Source: Chitinimonas sp. BJYL2 (GTDB taxonomy: Bacteria > Pseudomonadota > Gammaproteobacteria > Burkholderiales > Chitinimonadaceae). Taken from it: a stretch of 64,000 nt of DNA. The first letter of the stretch is position 1, and each line of letters begins with the position of its first letter. The stretch covers positions 119,175 to 183,174 of the forward strand of contig NZ_JANZKW010000006.1 in the NCBI RefSeq assembly GCF_027257935.1, read 5' to 3'. The translations under genes and the position numbers were made by a program. This document shows positions 23,847 to 33,072 of the stretch, piece after piece. The notes beneath the pieces are model-generated. The model searched no databases. It was not told the origin of the DNA and saw nothing but the letters and a program-made list of their open reading frames with translations.

Positions 23847-26630
23847 TTAGAACTTGTAGCCGAAGTTTGCATATAGCGTACGGCCACGGGAATCGTAGTA
23901 ACGATCATCATAGCCGAACTGCTGACCACGGTTTGCACCACCCGTGGAAATCGACAGTGGCGGGTCACGATCCAGCACATTGAGCACACCAACGGTCACT
24001 TGGGCATTCTTCATGAAGTTCCACTGAGTCTGCCAGTCGTACGTGAAGAACGACGGGACATTGAGCCTGAGCGTCTCGTAGTCCACCACATTCCCAGCAG
24101 CATTGAGCACTTCAGCCTGAGTGGCCTGATCCTTGTAGCCGGCCTTGAAGTTCACACCCAAGGTATGCAGCCAGTTGCCATGCTTGATGGAGTTAGTCCA
24201 ACGACCTTGCCAGCGGAATGTCACTGCACCGAGCTCACCAATGGCACCAATCGAGGAGTAGTAAGGCCCATTCTTCTGGGTCTGTGCTACTTCACGAATC
24301 ATGTACGTAGTGTTGAACTGGGAGTTGAAGTCCACAGAACCGAACTTCTTACGACCACTGATATCGATATCCAGACCGGTGGAGTACTGCTTACCCAAGT
24401 TTTGGTTATCAGCAACAAAGGCCAAATAATCAACACCAGTACCAATGTCGGTGGTCTTGCCCCACGAGTTCGGGTAACGCAGCGGATTCGCGAATACTTC
24501 CTGCTCAGTCAGCTGACCGAACACGTCGCTAATGCCAACGTGCCAAAGGTCTGCACCAAAGCTGATCGCCGGAGTCGGTTCAAAGCGGAAACCGATTGTT
24601 GCTTGACGCGACTCTTCTGGCTGCAGAAGGGCATTACCACCAGCGATCTGATCATACTGACGATTACCCGGTTGGCAACGGGCATTCTGTGCCGCAGCAA
24701 CCTGGGCCAGCTCTGCCGAACAGATGTACTTGTCAGAAGTTACGCCATAGGACTGACGTGCGGCCTTAACTTGCGGCACTGTCGGTGCGTGGAAACCATT
24801 GCCAACCGAACCGCGCAACAGGAAGGAACGCGTCGGAGTCCAACGGAAACTGGCCTTCGCAGTGGTAGCACCACCGAAGTCGGAGTAGTTGTCGTAACGC
24901 AGAGCGGTACTAAGTTCCAGCGTATCCATCGCGGGCAGGATCAGCTCTGCATAGCCTGCATAGGCGGTACGATCGGCAGCATAGGCAACCGTAGCAGAAC
25001 CATCACCGAAGCGCTGATCACACGGAACGCCCGCACCACAAGGTGTGCCAGCAACGGGATCAGCCAGCTTGCCCTGAGCAAACAGGCTGGGCTTCGACTG
25101 GAAGTCTTCCTTCTGGTAGCTCAAACCCAAGCCCAGCATGGCCATGCCAGAAGGCATTTCGAACAGCTCGCTCGAGCCACGTGCAGACAAGGTATCCAGC
25201 TTGGAACTACCACCGTCCCAATACCCATTGTAGTTAGCAGCGTTAATAGCCTTCATCGCTTCAGCGCTTTGCTTGCCGGGCCCAACAAACGGGTCAAGCA
25301 GGCCGCTGGAACGCAATTTCGCGACGGCACGAGCACCCGGATAGCCCGAGATCTTGCCCTCGACATCACTCTCGGAGCGCGTGTAAACCGTGTTGTAATC
25401 CCAACCGGCGTAGTTACCCTTGACGCCAATGGCAAGGTCAATGAACTTGGCCGTATCGTTACTTTCCCGCTTGCCCAAATCAAACATGCGATAGAAAGCC
25501 AAGCTGTCACCGGTAATTCCGATGGGCTTGAGGTACTTGTCGTGCAGCGCCGAGCCAGCGGGGATGCTGATACTGCCAGGCACTGGTGCGATACGGGAAA
25601 CTTGGTTTGTCTTCGACCACAGGGCATCCACGTACAGCTCGTGGTTTTCACCCAATGCCACATTGGCAGTAGCCATCACGCTATCGCGCTTCCGAATCGG
25701 ATAGATTTCAAGTTCACCGACGAAATCAAAGCCGCAGTAGTCATCAACCAAACCCGAACCGTCGTTGTAGGGTTCAGTCACACGGAAGGTTTTTTCCGGG
25801 CAGCTACCGTTCACTTTGAGATACGGATTGATCAGCTGGCCCAGGTCGTCAGTGGCATTTGCAGGGATCGGGCTGGCCGAGAATTGCTGCATACGGTAGT
25901 TCTTACCGTTTGCGCCGAAAAAGATCTTGCCCGTCTTGGCAAAATCACGTTGTGTCGAGTTAAGCTGGGTACGTTCGTCGTGGGCTGCAGAAATCATGAC
26001 GTTGAAACCGTCACGCTCCATGCTGCCGAAACCCTTGGTGAACGTGATGCGCTTTTCCTTAGCGCCACCTTGCTCGGGTTCCGAGTAGCCGACGGTAACA
26101 TCGCCGTCAGTGGTGTTCCGCTTAGTGATGAAGTTGACCACACCCGCAATCGCGTCTGCACCGTAAAGTGCAGAGGCGCCGTCAGTCAGCACTTCCACGC
26201 GCTCAATGGCCGAAATGGGGATGGAGTTCAGATCCATACCAGCAGCAAAGCCGGTAAGCGTCTGTCCACCAAACAGTGCCAGACGATGGCCATTCAGCAG
26301 CACCAACGTACGGGTTTCACCGATGTTGTGGAGCGACACGCCCGAGAAACCGAAGGAGCCACCGCCGACCGAGGCCGACTCGCCAGTCGAACCCTGAATG
26401 GTAGGCAGCTTCTGAAGCAGATCGACCGTCGAGGTTGCGCCCGTCTTGGCAATGTCCTCTTTCTTCAGCACTTGAACAGGCAGCGCGCCTTCCTTGGTGA
26501 TGCGCTTGATGCTCGAACCCGTGATTTCGATTTTTTCGACCTTCTCGGGTTGATCGGCAGCGGCAAGCGCCGGCACAAATCCAGCAATGCCCAAAAGGCT
26601 GATTGCGTAGGCAATTTGCTTCATTTTCAT
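23847..26630 (-). CDS. TonB-dependent receptor
   Basis: A 927-aa outer-membrane active transporter. Signal peptide (1-25), then a TonB-box-like region (EKIEITGSSIKR), a plug domain (about 50-160: LPVQVLKKEDIAKTGATSTVDLLQKLP in part, ALYGADAIAGVVNFITKR), and a long 22-strand-type barrel ending in a terminal Phe (YANFGYKF). The style (ITGSSIKR, GADAIAGVVNFI) is that of receptors for carbohydrates, peptides or other organic ligands in chitinolytic and caulobacter-like bacteria; the ligand is unknown. Start ATG 26630 has GGGGAG upstream. Confidence 0.93.
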   Translation of the reverse strand: MKMKQIAYAISLLGIAGFVPALAAADQPEKVEKIEITGSSIKRITKEGALPVQVLKKEDIAKTGATSTVDLLQKLPTIQGSTGESASVGGGSFGFSGVSLHNIGETRTLVLLNGHRLALFGGQTLTGFAAGMDLNSIPISAIERVEVLTDGASALYGADAIAGVVNFITKRNTTDGDVTVGYSEPEQGGAKEKRITFTKGFGSMERDGFNVMISAAHDERTQLNSTQRDFAKTGKIFFGANGKNYRMQQFSASPIPANATDDLGQLINPYLKVNGSCPEKTFRVTEPYNDGSGLVDDYCGFDFVGELEIYPIRKRDSVMATANVALGENHELYVDALWSKTNQVSRIAPVPGSISIPAGSALHDKYLKPIGITGDSLAFYRMFDLGKRESNDTAKFIDLAIGVKGNYAGWDYNTVYTRSESDVEGKISGYPGARAVAKLRSSGLLDPFVGPGKQSAEAMKAINAANYNGYWDGGSSKLDTLSARGSSELFEMPSGMAMLGLGLSYQKEDFQSKPSLFAQGKLADPVAGTPCGAGVPCDQRFGDGSATVAYAADRTAYAGYAELILPAMDTLELSTALRYDNYSDFGGATTAKASFRWTPTRSFLLRGSVGNGFHAPTVPQVKAARQSYGVTSDKYICSAELAQVAAAQNARCQPGNRQYDQIAGGNALLQPEESRQATIGFRFEPTPAISFGADLWHVGISDVFGQLTEQEVFANPLRYPNSWGKTTDIGTGVDYLAFVADNQNLGKQYSTGLDIDISGRKKFGSVDFNSQFNTTYMIREVAQTQKNGPYYSSIGAIGELGAVTFRWQGRWTNSIKHGNWLHTLGVNFKAGYKDQATQAEVLNAAGNVVDYETLRLNVPSFFTYDWQTQWNFMKNAQVTVGVLNVLDRDPPLSISTGGANRGQQFGYDDRYYDSRGRTLYANFGYKF

Positions 26631-26938
26631 CAGAGAGTTCTCCCCTGCATTTCGTCCATGGGCGATGTACCTTCCAGCCGTTTTGTCGGCCTCCGGCACA
26701 TCCGTGTTACGCCGATTGGGCGCTACTTGAACCGTGGTGAGGCGCGTCCGGATCATCGGCCACCACCTTTTCCAAAGTGTCTTGATCGTACTGACGTACC
26801 CGTCAACCAAGCAATGCCCATGAACAAATATACAACGAATGCCATCCCACTGTTGGCGGAACGCGACACCAAGCCCGAGGCGGGCAGCACAAAGAAAGGC
26901 CGCTTACGCGGCCTTTTGAGTACGGCAAATCGGGTCGA
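26631..26938. other. Intergenic region upstream of the TonB-dependent receptor
   Basis: Holds the receptor promoter and leader and, at its left end as read on the minus strand, the terminator of the response-regulator gene (26895-26919). No further RNA or regulatory motif is recognised. Confidence 0.5.
26895..26916 (-). terminator. Terminator after the response regulator
   Basis: Stem AAAGGCCGC / GCGGCCTTT (loop TTAC), with TTTCTTTG following on the minus strand; 23 nt beyond the stop at 26939. Confidence 0.82.
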
Positions 26939-27961
26939 TCAGCTTGTGCTGGCGTTCAAGTCCAGCAAAGGTTGCAGCTTGCGCATCAACAAGGGCAAGC
27001 GTGCCTGAACGGTTTGGAGATCGCCTCGGGCCAGCATGGCCAAGGCAGCATCCACGCTGTAAGCCCCCTCCAGGCGTTGCCGGGCGCACTCGAGCAAGCC
27101 TTGGGTATCGACGACTTCATCAGCACGGGAGTTGGCCATACCCACATTGGCCGACAGCGCTATCTGCTTGCCACGGAAGTTGGCCTTGGCAGAGGCGATG
27201 GTTTCCTGCAAACGGCGGGCATAAATCTGCGCGCCAGCCATGTCAGCAAACAGGACCACGCCAAACCGGGGGCCGGAGAGGCGCGCCAGAGTTTCTTCTT
27301 TGCGCAAACGGCCGGCGACCAGCTTGGCAACAAGGTTGATCAACTGATCCGCCACACTCTCGCCCAGCTCTGCTTTGAGTTGCTCGAACCGGTCGATTTC
27401 AAACAGCACCAGCGTGGTTTCTCCACCCATGCGGGCAGCATGCGCCAGCGCCTTTTCGCCTTCGATCTCCAGCATATGTTCGCTGGCTACGCCGGTTTGA
27501 GGGTCGGTCGTGGTCAGTGAGGCATTGCGCTCCTCGCTGTTACGGAGTTCACGGCCAATCTGCGCCAGCTTGGCGGCGGCCGAAACCCGGGCGAGCATCT
27601 CTGCACGATCAGTCGACTTGGTCACAAAGTCGTTGGCGCCGCGCTCGACCGCCTGCTGCTTGGTCTCGGCATCCTCCTCGCCCGAGATCACGATGACGGG
27701 CGTGGTTTTGATGCGCGAGTCCGCGGATTTGCGCACGCGGGCGAGCAGGCCAAAGCCGTCAAGCTTGGGCATGCTGAGATCGCTCAGCAAGACGAGTATG
27801 GAAGGATCGCTTTCCAACCGGGCCCAACCAGCCTCGCCATCCCCTTCTTCAACAATATCGAAGTGCGTGGAGAGATGTTTCTTTACCGTGGCGCGTACGA
27901 TGCGCGAGTCATCCACCACCAGAATCCGGGGCAATGCGGTATCGAGGTCGGATTGGGTCAT
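26939..27961 (-). CDS. Response regulator with degenerate GGDEF domain
   Basis: A 340-aa protein: receiver domain (about 12-130; phospho-acceptor Asp61 in LLSDLSMPKLDG, Lys in FVTKSTD), then a GGDEF-fold domain (about 155-310) beginning with TTTDPQTGVASEHML. The signature loop reads SGPRF instead of GGDEF, so cyclase activity is very unlikely; it may bind GTP or act as a protein-interaction domain. The start MTQSDLD at 27961 has AGGAC upstream and is preferred over a frame extending to 28018. Confidence 0.87.
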   Translation of the reverse strand: MTQSDLDTALPRILVVDDSRIVRATVKKHLSTHFDIVEEGDGEAGWARLESDPSILVLLSDLSMPKLDGFGLLARVRKSADSRIKTTPVIVISGEEDAETKQQAVERGANDFVTKSTDRAEMLARVSAAAKLAQIGRELRNSEERNASLTTTDPQTGVASEHMLEIEGEKALAHAARMGGETTLVLFEIDRFEQLKAELGESVADQLINLVAKLVAGRLRKEETLARLSGPRFGVVLFADMAGAQIYARRLQETIASAKANFRGKQIALSANVGMANSRADEVVDTQGLLECARQRLEGAYSVDAALAMLARGDLQTVQARLPLLMRKLQPLLDLNASTS

Positions 27962-28087
27962 TTCATGCGGTCCTGAAGAGGTTTTCCATCTATAGCATAA
28001 AGGTGATGCCCGGTGCATTGCCGACCCGGCAGCGATTTGTTACAACTCAATTCGATGCAAACCCGCCAAGGCGCCGGGGAGAGGCAT

Positions 28088-28450
28088 ATGGCAGACTCGC
28101 AACGCACTCACATCTCTGCGTTCCCGCTGGGAAAAGCCGAGCCGTCTCGTATCGTGCGCGCCCTTCAATTGTCCGGCTTTGCCGCTGACTGGGTCTCCAA
28201 CCGCCAGATTGGCGATGCATGGCTGCTGGAAGCCTCGCGCGAGGCGACGATAGCGGACAACGTCTCCCCCCAGGTCATGGCCGAGCAGCTAGGGCTCACC
28301 ATATGGCAGGCCATCGGTCGTTATGTCCGGATTGCCGTGGATATTACGCCCACCGAGGCCGACAGCGGCCAGGGTTTCGAGTTGTGCGAGGCCAGTTACC
28401 TGCGCTTGACCAACCCGGCCAAAGGACAACAAAAAAGCCCGCTCTGCTGA
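28088..28450 (+). CDS. Hypothetical protein (120 aa)
   Basis: A soluble protein beginning MADSQRTHISAFPLGKAEPS. The sequence (RIVRALQLSGFAADWVSNRQ, AIGRYVRIAVDITP, FELCEASYLRLTNPAKG) looks like a small folded domain but no family is recognised. The ATG at 28088 has GGGGAGAGG 4-8 nt upstream. It is divergent from the response regulator. Its stop lies within the terminator stem. Confidence 0.65.
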   Translation: MADSQRTHISAFPLGKAEPSRIVRALQLSGFAADWVSNRQIGDAWLLEASREATIADNVSPQVMAEQLGLTIWQAIGRYVRIAVDITPTEADSGQGFELCEASYLRLTNPAKGQQKSPLC

Positions 28451-28460
28451 GCGGGCTTTT
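28433..28460 (+). terminator. Terminator overlapping the 28088 gene stop, possibly bidirectional with rpsT
   Basis: Stem AAAAGCCCGCTC / GAGCGGGCTTTT with loop TGCT (28433-28444 / 28449-28460). Flanking A-run and T-run allow use from both sides. Confidence 0.88.
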
Positions 28461-28506
28461 TACGACATGCGATGCTGGCCAGCGAATCGAGTGTCGGGCG
28501 TATTGC

Positions 28507-28770
28507 TTAGGCCATTGCCTTGACGGCGGCAGCCAGGCGGCTCTTATGGCGAGCGGCCTTGTTCTTGTGGAACACGCCCTTGTCGGCGATACGGTCCAGC
28601 GTGCTGACCGATTGCTTGAAGACTTCGACCGCAGCGGCCTTGTCGCCAGCTTCGATAGCCTTCACAACCTTCTTGACCGCAGTGCGGAATTCGGTGCGTT
28701 GGCTCTGATTCAGAAGGCGCGCCTTGGCGGCCTGATTGGCACGCTTACGGGCCTGTGCGCTGTTTGCCAT
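28507..28770 (-). CDS. rpsT: 30S ribosomal protein S20
   Basis: An 87-aa basic helical protein: [40 protein letters not shown] and [22 protein letters not shown] are diagnostic of S20. It binds 16S rRNA early in 30S assembly. The ATG has AAGGAG upstream. It is divergent from murJ, the usual arrangement in Proteobacteria. Confidence 0.98.
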   Translation of the reverse strand: MANSAQARKRANQAAKARLLNQSQRTEFRTAVKKVVKAIEAGDKAAAVEVFKQSVSTLDRIADKGVFHKNKAARHKSRLAAAVKAMA

Positions 28771-28892
28771 TTAAATTCAACTCCTTAAACCGGTAAAAGT
28801 GACTTCGCGAAACTCTGCATTATGCCGAAACAGTACATATATGGCAATCATCGCGTAAACTCGGCCGATTCCCGTCTGGCTGTTCCTCCGGT

Positions 28893-30428
28893 ATGAATCT
28901 ACTCAAGGCGCTGGCCCGCACAAGCAGCATGACCATGCTATCGCGGGTACTGGGTCTCGCACGCGAGGTCATGAACACGCACCAGTTTGGCGCCAGCCAT
29001 GCCATGGATGCGTTTGTGGTCGCTTTCCGTCTGCCCAATATGTTCCGGCGCATCTTTGCCGAAGGGGCGTTCTCGCAGGCCTTCGTGCCGATTCTGGCCG
29101 AGTACCGGAGCCAGCGTGGCGAAGCCGCGACCAAGGAGTTCGTAGCCGATATTGCGGGCCTGCTCACGCTGGTGCTGATCGCGTTCACGGTGCTCGGCGT
29201 CATTGCTGCGCCAGTCATTGTCTGGCTGTCGGCATCGGGCTTTGCCAAGCACACCGATCAGTTCGAGCTGACCGTTGCGCTGACCCGCATCACCTTCCCT
29301 TATATCCTGCTGATCTCGTTATCGTCGCTGGCCAGCAGCATCTTGAATACATGGAACCGCTTCTCGGTGCCGGCGTTCACACCCACGCTGCTGAATATCT
29401 CGATGATTGCCTTCGGCATCTTCCTGTCGCCCTACCTGGACGAGCCGATCTTTGCGCTGGCGATTGCCGTGGCCGTGGGCGGACTCGCGCAGCTTGCGTT
29501 CCAGCTGCCCTTCCTCGCCCGGATCGGCATGCTGCCGCGCCCGAAACTCAATCTCAAGGATGCCGGGGTACTGCGTGTACTCAAACAGATGGTGCCGGCA
29601 TTATTCGGCGTATCCGTTGCGCAGATCAGCTTGCTGCTCAACACCCAGTTTGCCTCCTGGCTGCCGGCAGGCAGCATGTCCTGGCTTAACTACGCTGATC
29701 GCCTGATGGAGCTGCCAACCGGCGTGCTCGGCGTGGCATTGGGCACCATCCTGCTACCGAGCCTGGCCCGCCTGCGCGCCGAGGACAAGAGCGAGGACTA
29801 CTCCGCGATGCTCGACTGGGGCCTGCGCCTTTGCTGGCTGCTGGCTTTGCCCGCCACCGTGGCGCTGGCGGTGATTGCCGAGCCCATCATCGCCGTGCTG
29901 TTCGAGCACGGCCGGTTCACTGCCAACGATACGCGGATGACCCAGCAGGCACTCAGCGCCTATGCCGTGGGTTTGATGGCACTGGTGTCGATCAAGGTGC
30001 TGGCACCTGCCTTCTACGCACGTCAGGACATTCGCACCCCGGTAAAGATGGGCATCATCACGCTGATCTGCACCCAGCTCCTGAACCTGGTGTTCTGGCA
30101 GCCGCTGGGCCACGCGGGCCTCGCTCTGGCAATCAGCCTGGGGGCCTGCTTGAACGCCCTGCTGCTGTATCGCGGCCTGATCCGCCAGCAAATCTACACC
30201 CCTAAACCCGGCTGGCTGCGCTTTCTATCCAAGCTGGGTCTGGCCGTCGGTGCCATGGTTGTGGTGCTGTTCCTGCTCGCGCAGCTGCTGGGCAACTGGC
30301 ACCAGCACGTCACTTGGCTCGGTGCGATCAAGCTCGGCGTGCTGGTCAGCGCCGGTGCAGTCACCTACTTTGCCGTGCTGTTTGCCTGCGGGTTCAGGCC
30401 GCGCGACTTTGCGCGGCGCGCCGCATGA
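28893..30428 (+). CDS. murJ: Lipid II flippase MurJ
   Basis: A 511-aa integral membrane protein with about 14 transmembrane helices (MOP superfamily, formerly MviN). The N-terminus MNLLKALARTSSMTMLSRVLGLAREVM and FRRIFAEGAFSQAFVPIL are typical family motifs, as is ALSAYAVGLMALVSIKVLAPAFYARQD. It moves the peptidoglycan precursor lipid II across the inner membrane and is essential in most bacteria. The downstream acetyltransferase overlaps its stop by four bases. Confidence 0.97.
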   Translation: MNLLKALARTSSMTMLSRVLGLAREVMNTHQFGASHAMDAFVVAFRLPNMFRRIFAEGAFSQAFVPILAEYRSQRGEAATKEFVADIAGLLTLVLIAFTVLGVIAAPVIVWLSASGFAKHTDQFELTVALTRITFPYILLISLSSLASSILNTWNRFSVPAFTPTLLNISMIAFGIFLSPYLDEPIFALAIAVAVGGLAQLAFQLPFLARIGMLPRPKLNLKDAGVLRVLKQMVPALFGVSVAQISLLLNTQFASWLPAGSMSWLNYADRLMELPTGVLGVALGTILLPSLARLRAEDKSEDYSAMLDWGLRLCWLLALPATVALAVIAEPIIAVLFEHGRFTANDTRMTQQALSAYAVGLMALVSIKVLAPAFYARQDIRTPVKMGIITLICTQLLNLVFWQPLGHAGLALAISLGACLNALLLYRGLIRQQIYTPKPGWLRFLSKLGLAVGAMVVVLFLLAQLLGNWHQHVTWLGAIKLGVLVSAGAVTYFAVLFACGFRPRDFARRAA

Positions 30429-30931
30429 TGCGCGCAGCCACACCGGCCGACATCCCGGCCGTTGCCACGCTGGCGTACGAGATCTGGCACGCGGTCTATC
30501 CGGCCATCATTCCTGCCGGGCAAATTGATTACATGCTGGCGCAGCGCTACCACGCCGATGCCCTGCTCGCGCAGATGAGCGGCCAGGACCAGTGGCTGGA
30601 TCTACTGGAGCGTGATGGCGCACTCATCGGCTTTTGCCAGTACCAGCGTCTTGACGCGGCACGGCTCAAGCTCGACAAGCTCTATCTGCTGCCTGCGCAT
30701 CACGGTCAAGGGCTAGGCGCCGCCATGCTGCGCCATGTCGATGCCCGCGCACTGAGTCTGGGCTTCAGCCAGATCGAACTGGCCGTCAATAAACGCAACG
30801 AAGCCGCCATCACCGCTTATCTGCGTCATGGCTATACGGTTGCAAGGGAGACCTGTGTGGACATCGGTGGTGGCTTCGTGATGGACGACTTCGTAATGCA
30901 CAAGTCGCTCACTACATCGCGCCCTGACTGA
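30425..30931 (+). CDS. GNAT family N-acetyltransferase
   Basis: A 168-aa acetyltransferase with the acetyl-CoA-binding motif A: LYLLPAHHGQGLGAAMLRHV, then the second helix (ELAVNKRNEAAITAYLRHGY). The substrate cannot be assigned. Its start ATG (30425) overlaps the murJ stop in an ATGA; the ATG at 30428 is also possible. Translational coupling to murJ is expected. Confidence 0.9.
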   Translation: MMRAATPADIPAVATLAYEIWHAVYPAIIPAGQIDYMLAQRYHADALLAQMSGQDQWLDLLERDGALIGFCQYQRLDAARLKLDKLYLLPAHHGQGLGAAMLRHVDARALSLGFSQIELAVNKRNEAAITAYLRHGYTVARETCVDIGGGFVMDDFVMHKSLTTSRPD

Positions 30932-30983
30932 CTCACACGTTATATAACCAGCACCATCAATGGTTTAGCGTGAAATTTCATTA

Positions 30984-31021
30984 CGAACGCGCGGGCTCGT
31001 ACGCGTTCGAGCCGTTATAAT
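30984..31021 (+). promoter_or_regulatory. Promoter of the aminotransferase with interlocked palindromes
   Basis: A perfect -10 TATAAT (31016-31021) sits 70 nt before the GTG start. Over the -35 region lie two interleaved inverted repeats: CGAACGCG/CGCGTTCG (30984-30991/31002-31009) and GGCTCG/CGAGCC (30994-30999/31008-31013). No good -35 hexamer is visible, which suggests operator control. Confidence 0.6.
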
Positions 31022-31091
31022 CTGCCATCCCCAAACCCAAGGCAGCCATCTCGGCTGCCCGACATCAGCGTCTCTCGGAAGGACCCTCGTC

Positions 31092-32288
31092 GTGGAACTC
31101 TCGCATCGCGTTCAAGCCATCAAGGAATCGCCCACTCTCGCCATCACTGCCAAGGCGCAAAAACTCAAGGCCGAAGGCCGTGATGTGGTTGCCCTCGCTG
31201 CCGGCGAGCCGGATTTTGATACGCCCGACCATATCAAGGCCGCCGCCATTGATGCGATCAACAAGGGTTTCACCAAGTACACCCCGGTATCGGGTACACC
31301 GGGCCTGAAGAACGCCATCATCGCCAAGTTCAAGCGCGACCAAGGCGTGGACTACAGTGCCAAGCAGGTGCTGGTGTCGGTGGGTGGCAAGCAGAGCTTC
31401 TACAACCTGTGCCAGGCCTATATCAACGAGGGTGACGAGGTCATCATCCCGGCGCCATACTGGGTCTCCTACCCCGATATGGTGATCCTGGCCGAAGGCA
31501 AGCCGGTGATCCTGGAATGCGGCATTGAGCAAGGCTACAAGCTGAGCCCGGCCCAGCTGGCCGCCGCCATCACGCCGCGCACCAAGATGCTGGTGATCAA
31601 CTCGCCGTCCAATCCGACCGGTGCCGTCTACACGCTGGATGAACTGAAGGCCCTGGGCGAAGTGCTGAAGAAGCACCCGAACATCCTGATCGCGTCCGAC
31701 GATATGTACGAACACGTGATGCTGGGCAGCACCACGTTTGCCAACGTCCTCAACGCCTGCCCGGAACTGTATCCGCAGACCATCCTGCTGAACGGCGTTT
31801 CCAAGGCTTACTCGATGACCGGCTGGCGCATCGGCTACGCCGCCGGCCCCGAGGTGCTGATCAAGGCGATGGAAAACATCCAGTCGCAATCGACATCGAA
31901 CCCGACCTCGATTTCGCAGGTGGCCGCAGAAGCCGCACTGAATGGCCCACAAGCCGAGTGCTTTGCGCCCATGCTCAAGGCCTTCAACGAGCGCCATGAG
32001 TTTGTGGTGAACAAGTTCAACAGCATCCGCGGCCTCAAGTGCCTCACGGCTGGTGGCGCGTTCTACGCGTTTGTCGATGCACGTGAAGCCATCCAGAACC
32101 TCTACAAGGAAGGCAAGATTGCCGCCCCGACCGATATGGCACTGGGCAGCTACCTGCTCGAAGCCCAGGACGTCGCCGTAGTGCCGGGCTCGGCCTTCGG
32201 TGCCGAGGGCTACTTCCGTATCAGCTTTGCCACCAGCATGGGCAATCTGGAAAAAGCACTGGCCCGGATCGAATCCGCGCTGGCCTGA
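31092..32288 (+). CDS. Aspartate aminotransferase-type PLP enzyme
   Basis: A 398-aa class I/II aminotransferase (subgroup Ib). PLP Lys in NGVSKAYSMTGWRIGY; other motifs are SPSNPTGAVY and SDDMYEHVML, and the N-terminal ITAKAQKLKAEGRDVVALAAGEPDF-type region. It interconverts aspartate/2-oxoglutarate with oxaloacetate/glutamate; Ib enzymes may also accept prephenate or aromatic acids. The GTG at 31092 (VELSHRVQ) follows GGAAGGA. A strong terminator follows. Confidence 0.93.
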   Translation: MELSHRVQAIKESPTLAITAKAQKLKAEGRDVVALAAGEPDFDTPDHIKAAAIDAINKGFTKYTPVSGTPGLKNAIIAKFKRDQGVDYSAKQVLVSVGGKQSFYNLCQAYINEGDEVIIPAPYWVSYPDMVILAEGKPVILECGIEQGYKLSPAQLAAAITPRTKMLVINSPSNPTGAVYTLDELKALGEVLKKHPNILIASDDMYEHVMLGSTTFANVLNACPELYPQTILLNGVSKAYSMTGWRIGYAAGPEVLIKAMENIQSQSTSNPTSISQVAAEAALNGPQAECFAPMLKAFNERHEFVVNKFNSIRGLKCLTAGGAFYAFVDAREAIQNLYKEGKIAAPTDMALGSYLLEAQDVAVVPGSAFGAEGYFRISFATSMGNLEKALARIESALA

Positions 32289-32309
32289 TCCCCTACCGCC
32301 CCCAAAAAA

Positions 32310-32334
32310 ACGCCGCCCTGCGCGGCGTTTTTTT
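32310..32334 (+). terminator. Terminator after the aminotransferase
   Basis: Stem ACGCCGC / GCGGCGT with a 5-nt loop, followed by seven T; an A-run precedes it. Confidence 0.9.
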
Positions 32335-32478
32335 GTGCCTGTCTGCAAGCCCATTGGGGTTTCCCACAGTGCCCCAGCCGGCCTCTCCCGGTCCGCTTGT
32401 ATGCTATGGTGCGTTTGCTCTATATATCACCCGATTCGTGGTCCCGATCCACATCGGGGACGCATAAAGGGGACGCCC

Positions 32479-33072
32479 ATGCAGCTGTTACTTCGCCTCA
32501 GCCGTGGTATTGATGCGCTCAACGAGCGTGTCGGCCAGTTCACCAAATGGCTTATTCTCGTCTGCGTCCTGATCAGCGCTGGCAATGCCGTGGTCCGCAA
32601 GGCTTTCGACATGAGTTCGAATGCCTTTCTGGAAATCCAGTGGTATCTGTTCTCGGCAATCTTCCTGCTCGGTGCCGCCTACACCCTCAAGCACAATGAA
32701 CACATCCGTATCGACCTGATCGTGGGTCGCCTTTCGGCACGCAAACAGTCTTGGGTGGACATCCTTGGTGGCCTGTTCTTCCTGCTGCCCATGGCCAGCA
32801 TCATTCTCTATTTTGCCTGGCCCGTATTCACCCAGATGTGGGTCTCCGGTGAGCGGTCGGCCGATGCCGGCGGCCTGCTGCGCTGGCCCGTATGGGCGCT
32901 GATCCCGGCCGGATTCGGCCTGCTAATCCTGCAGTGCCTGTCCGAGATCATCAAACGCATCGCCTTTCTGCGCGGCCTGATTCCGAATCCGGCCGAGAAG
33001 CAGGGTGGCCAGATCACCGACACCATCGATCAACATCTCGATCCCATGCTCAACAACGGGGGCAAAGCCTGA
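32479..33072 (+). CDS. TRAP transporter small permease (DctQ type)
   Basis: A 197-aa inner-membrane subunit with four transmembrane helices and the DctQ features WLILVCVLISAGNAVVRK, FLEIQWYLFSAIFLLGAAYTL and HIRIDLI. Part of a sodium-coupled tripartite transporter. The ATG at 32479 has AAGGGG upstream; the frame extends far upstream into the preceding terminator without signals. The stop overlaps the next start by one base (TGATG). Confidence 0.92.
   Translation: MQLLLRLSRGIDALNERVGQFTKWLILVCVLISAGNAVVRKAFDMSSNAFLEIQWYLFSAIFLLGAAYTLKHNEHIRIDLIVGRLSARKQSWVDILGGLFFLLPMASIILYFAWPVFTQMWVSGERSADAGGLLRWPVWALIPAGFGLLILQCLSEIIKRIAFLRGLIPNPAEKQGGQITDTIDQHLDPMLNNGGKA

Noticed and set aside
24000..27008. 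A 1002-codon open frame antisense to the TonB-dependent receptor
   Set aside because: It mirrors the codon bias of the receptor gene, has no domain or start signals, and spans two unrelated genes.
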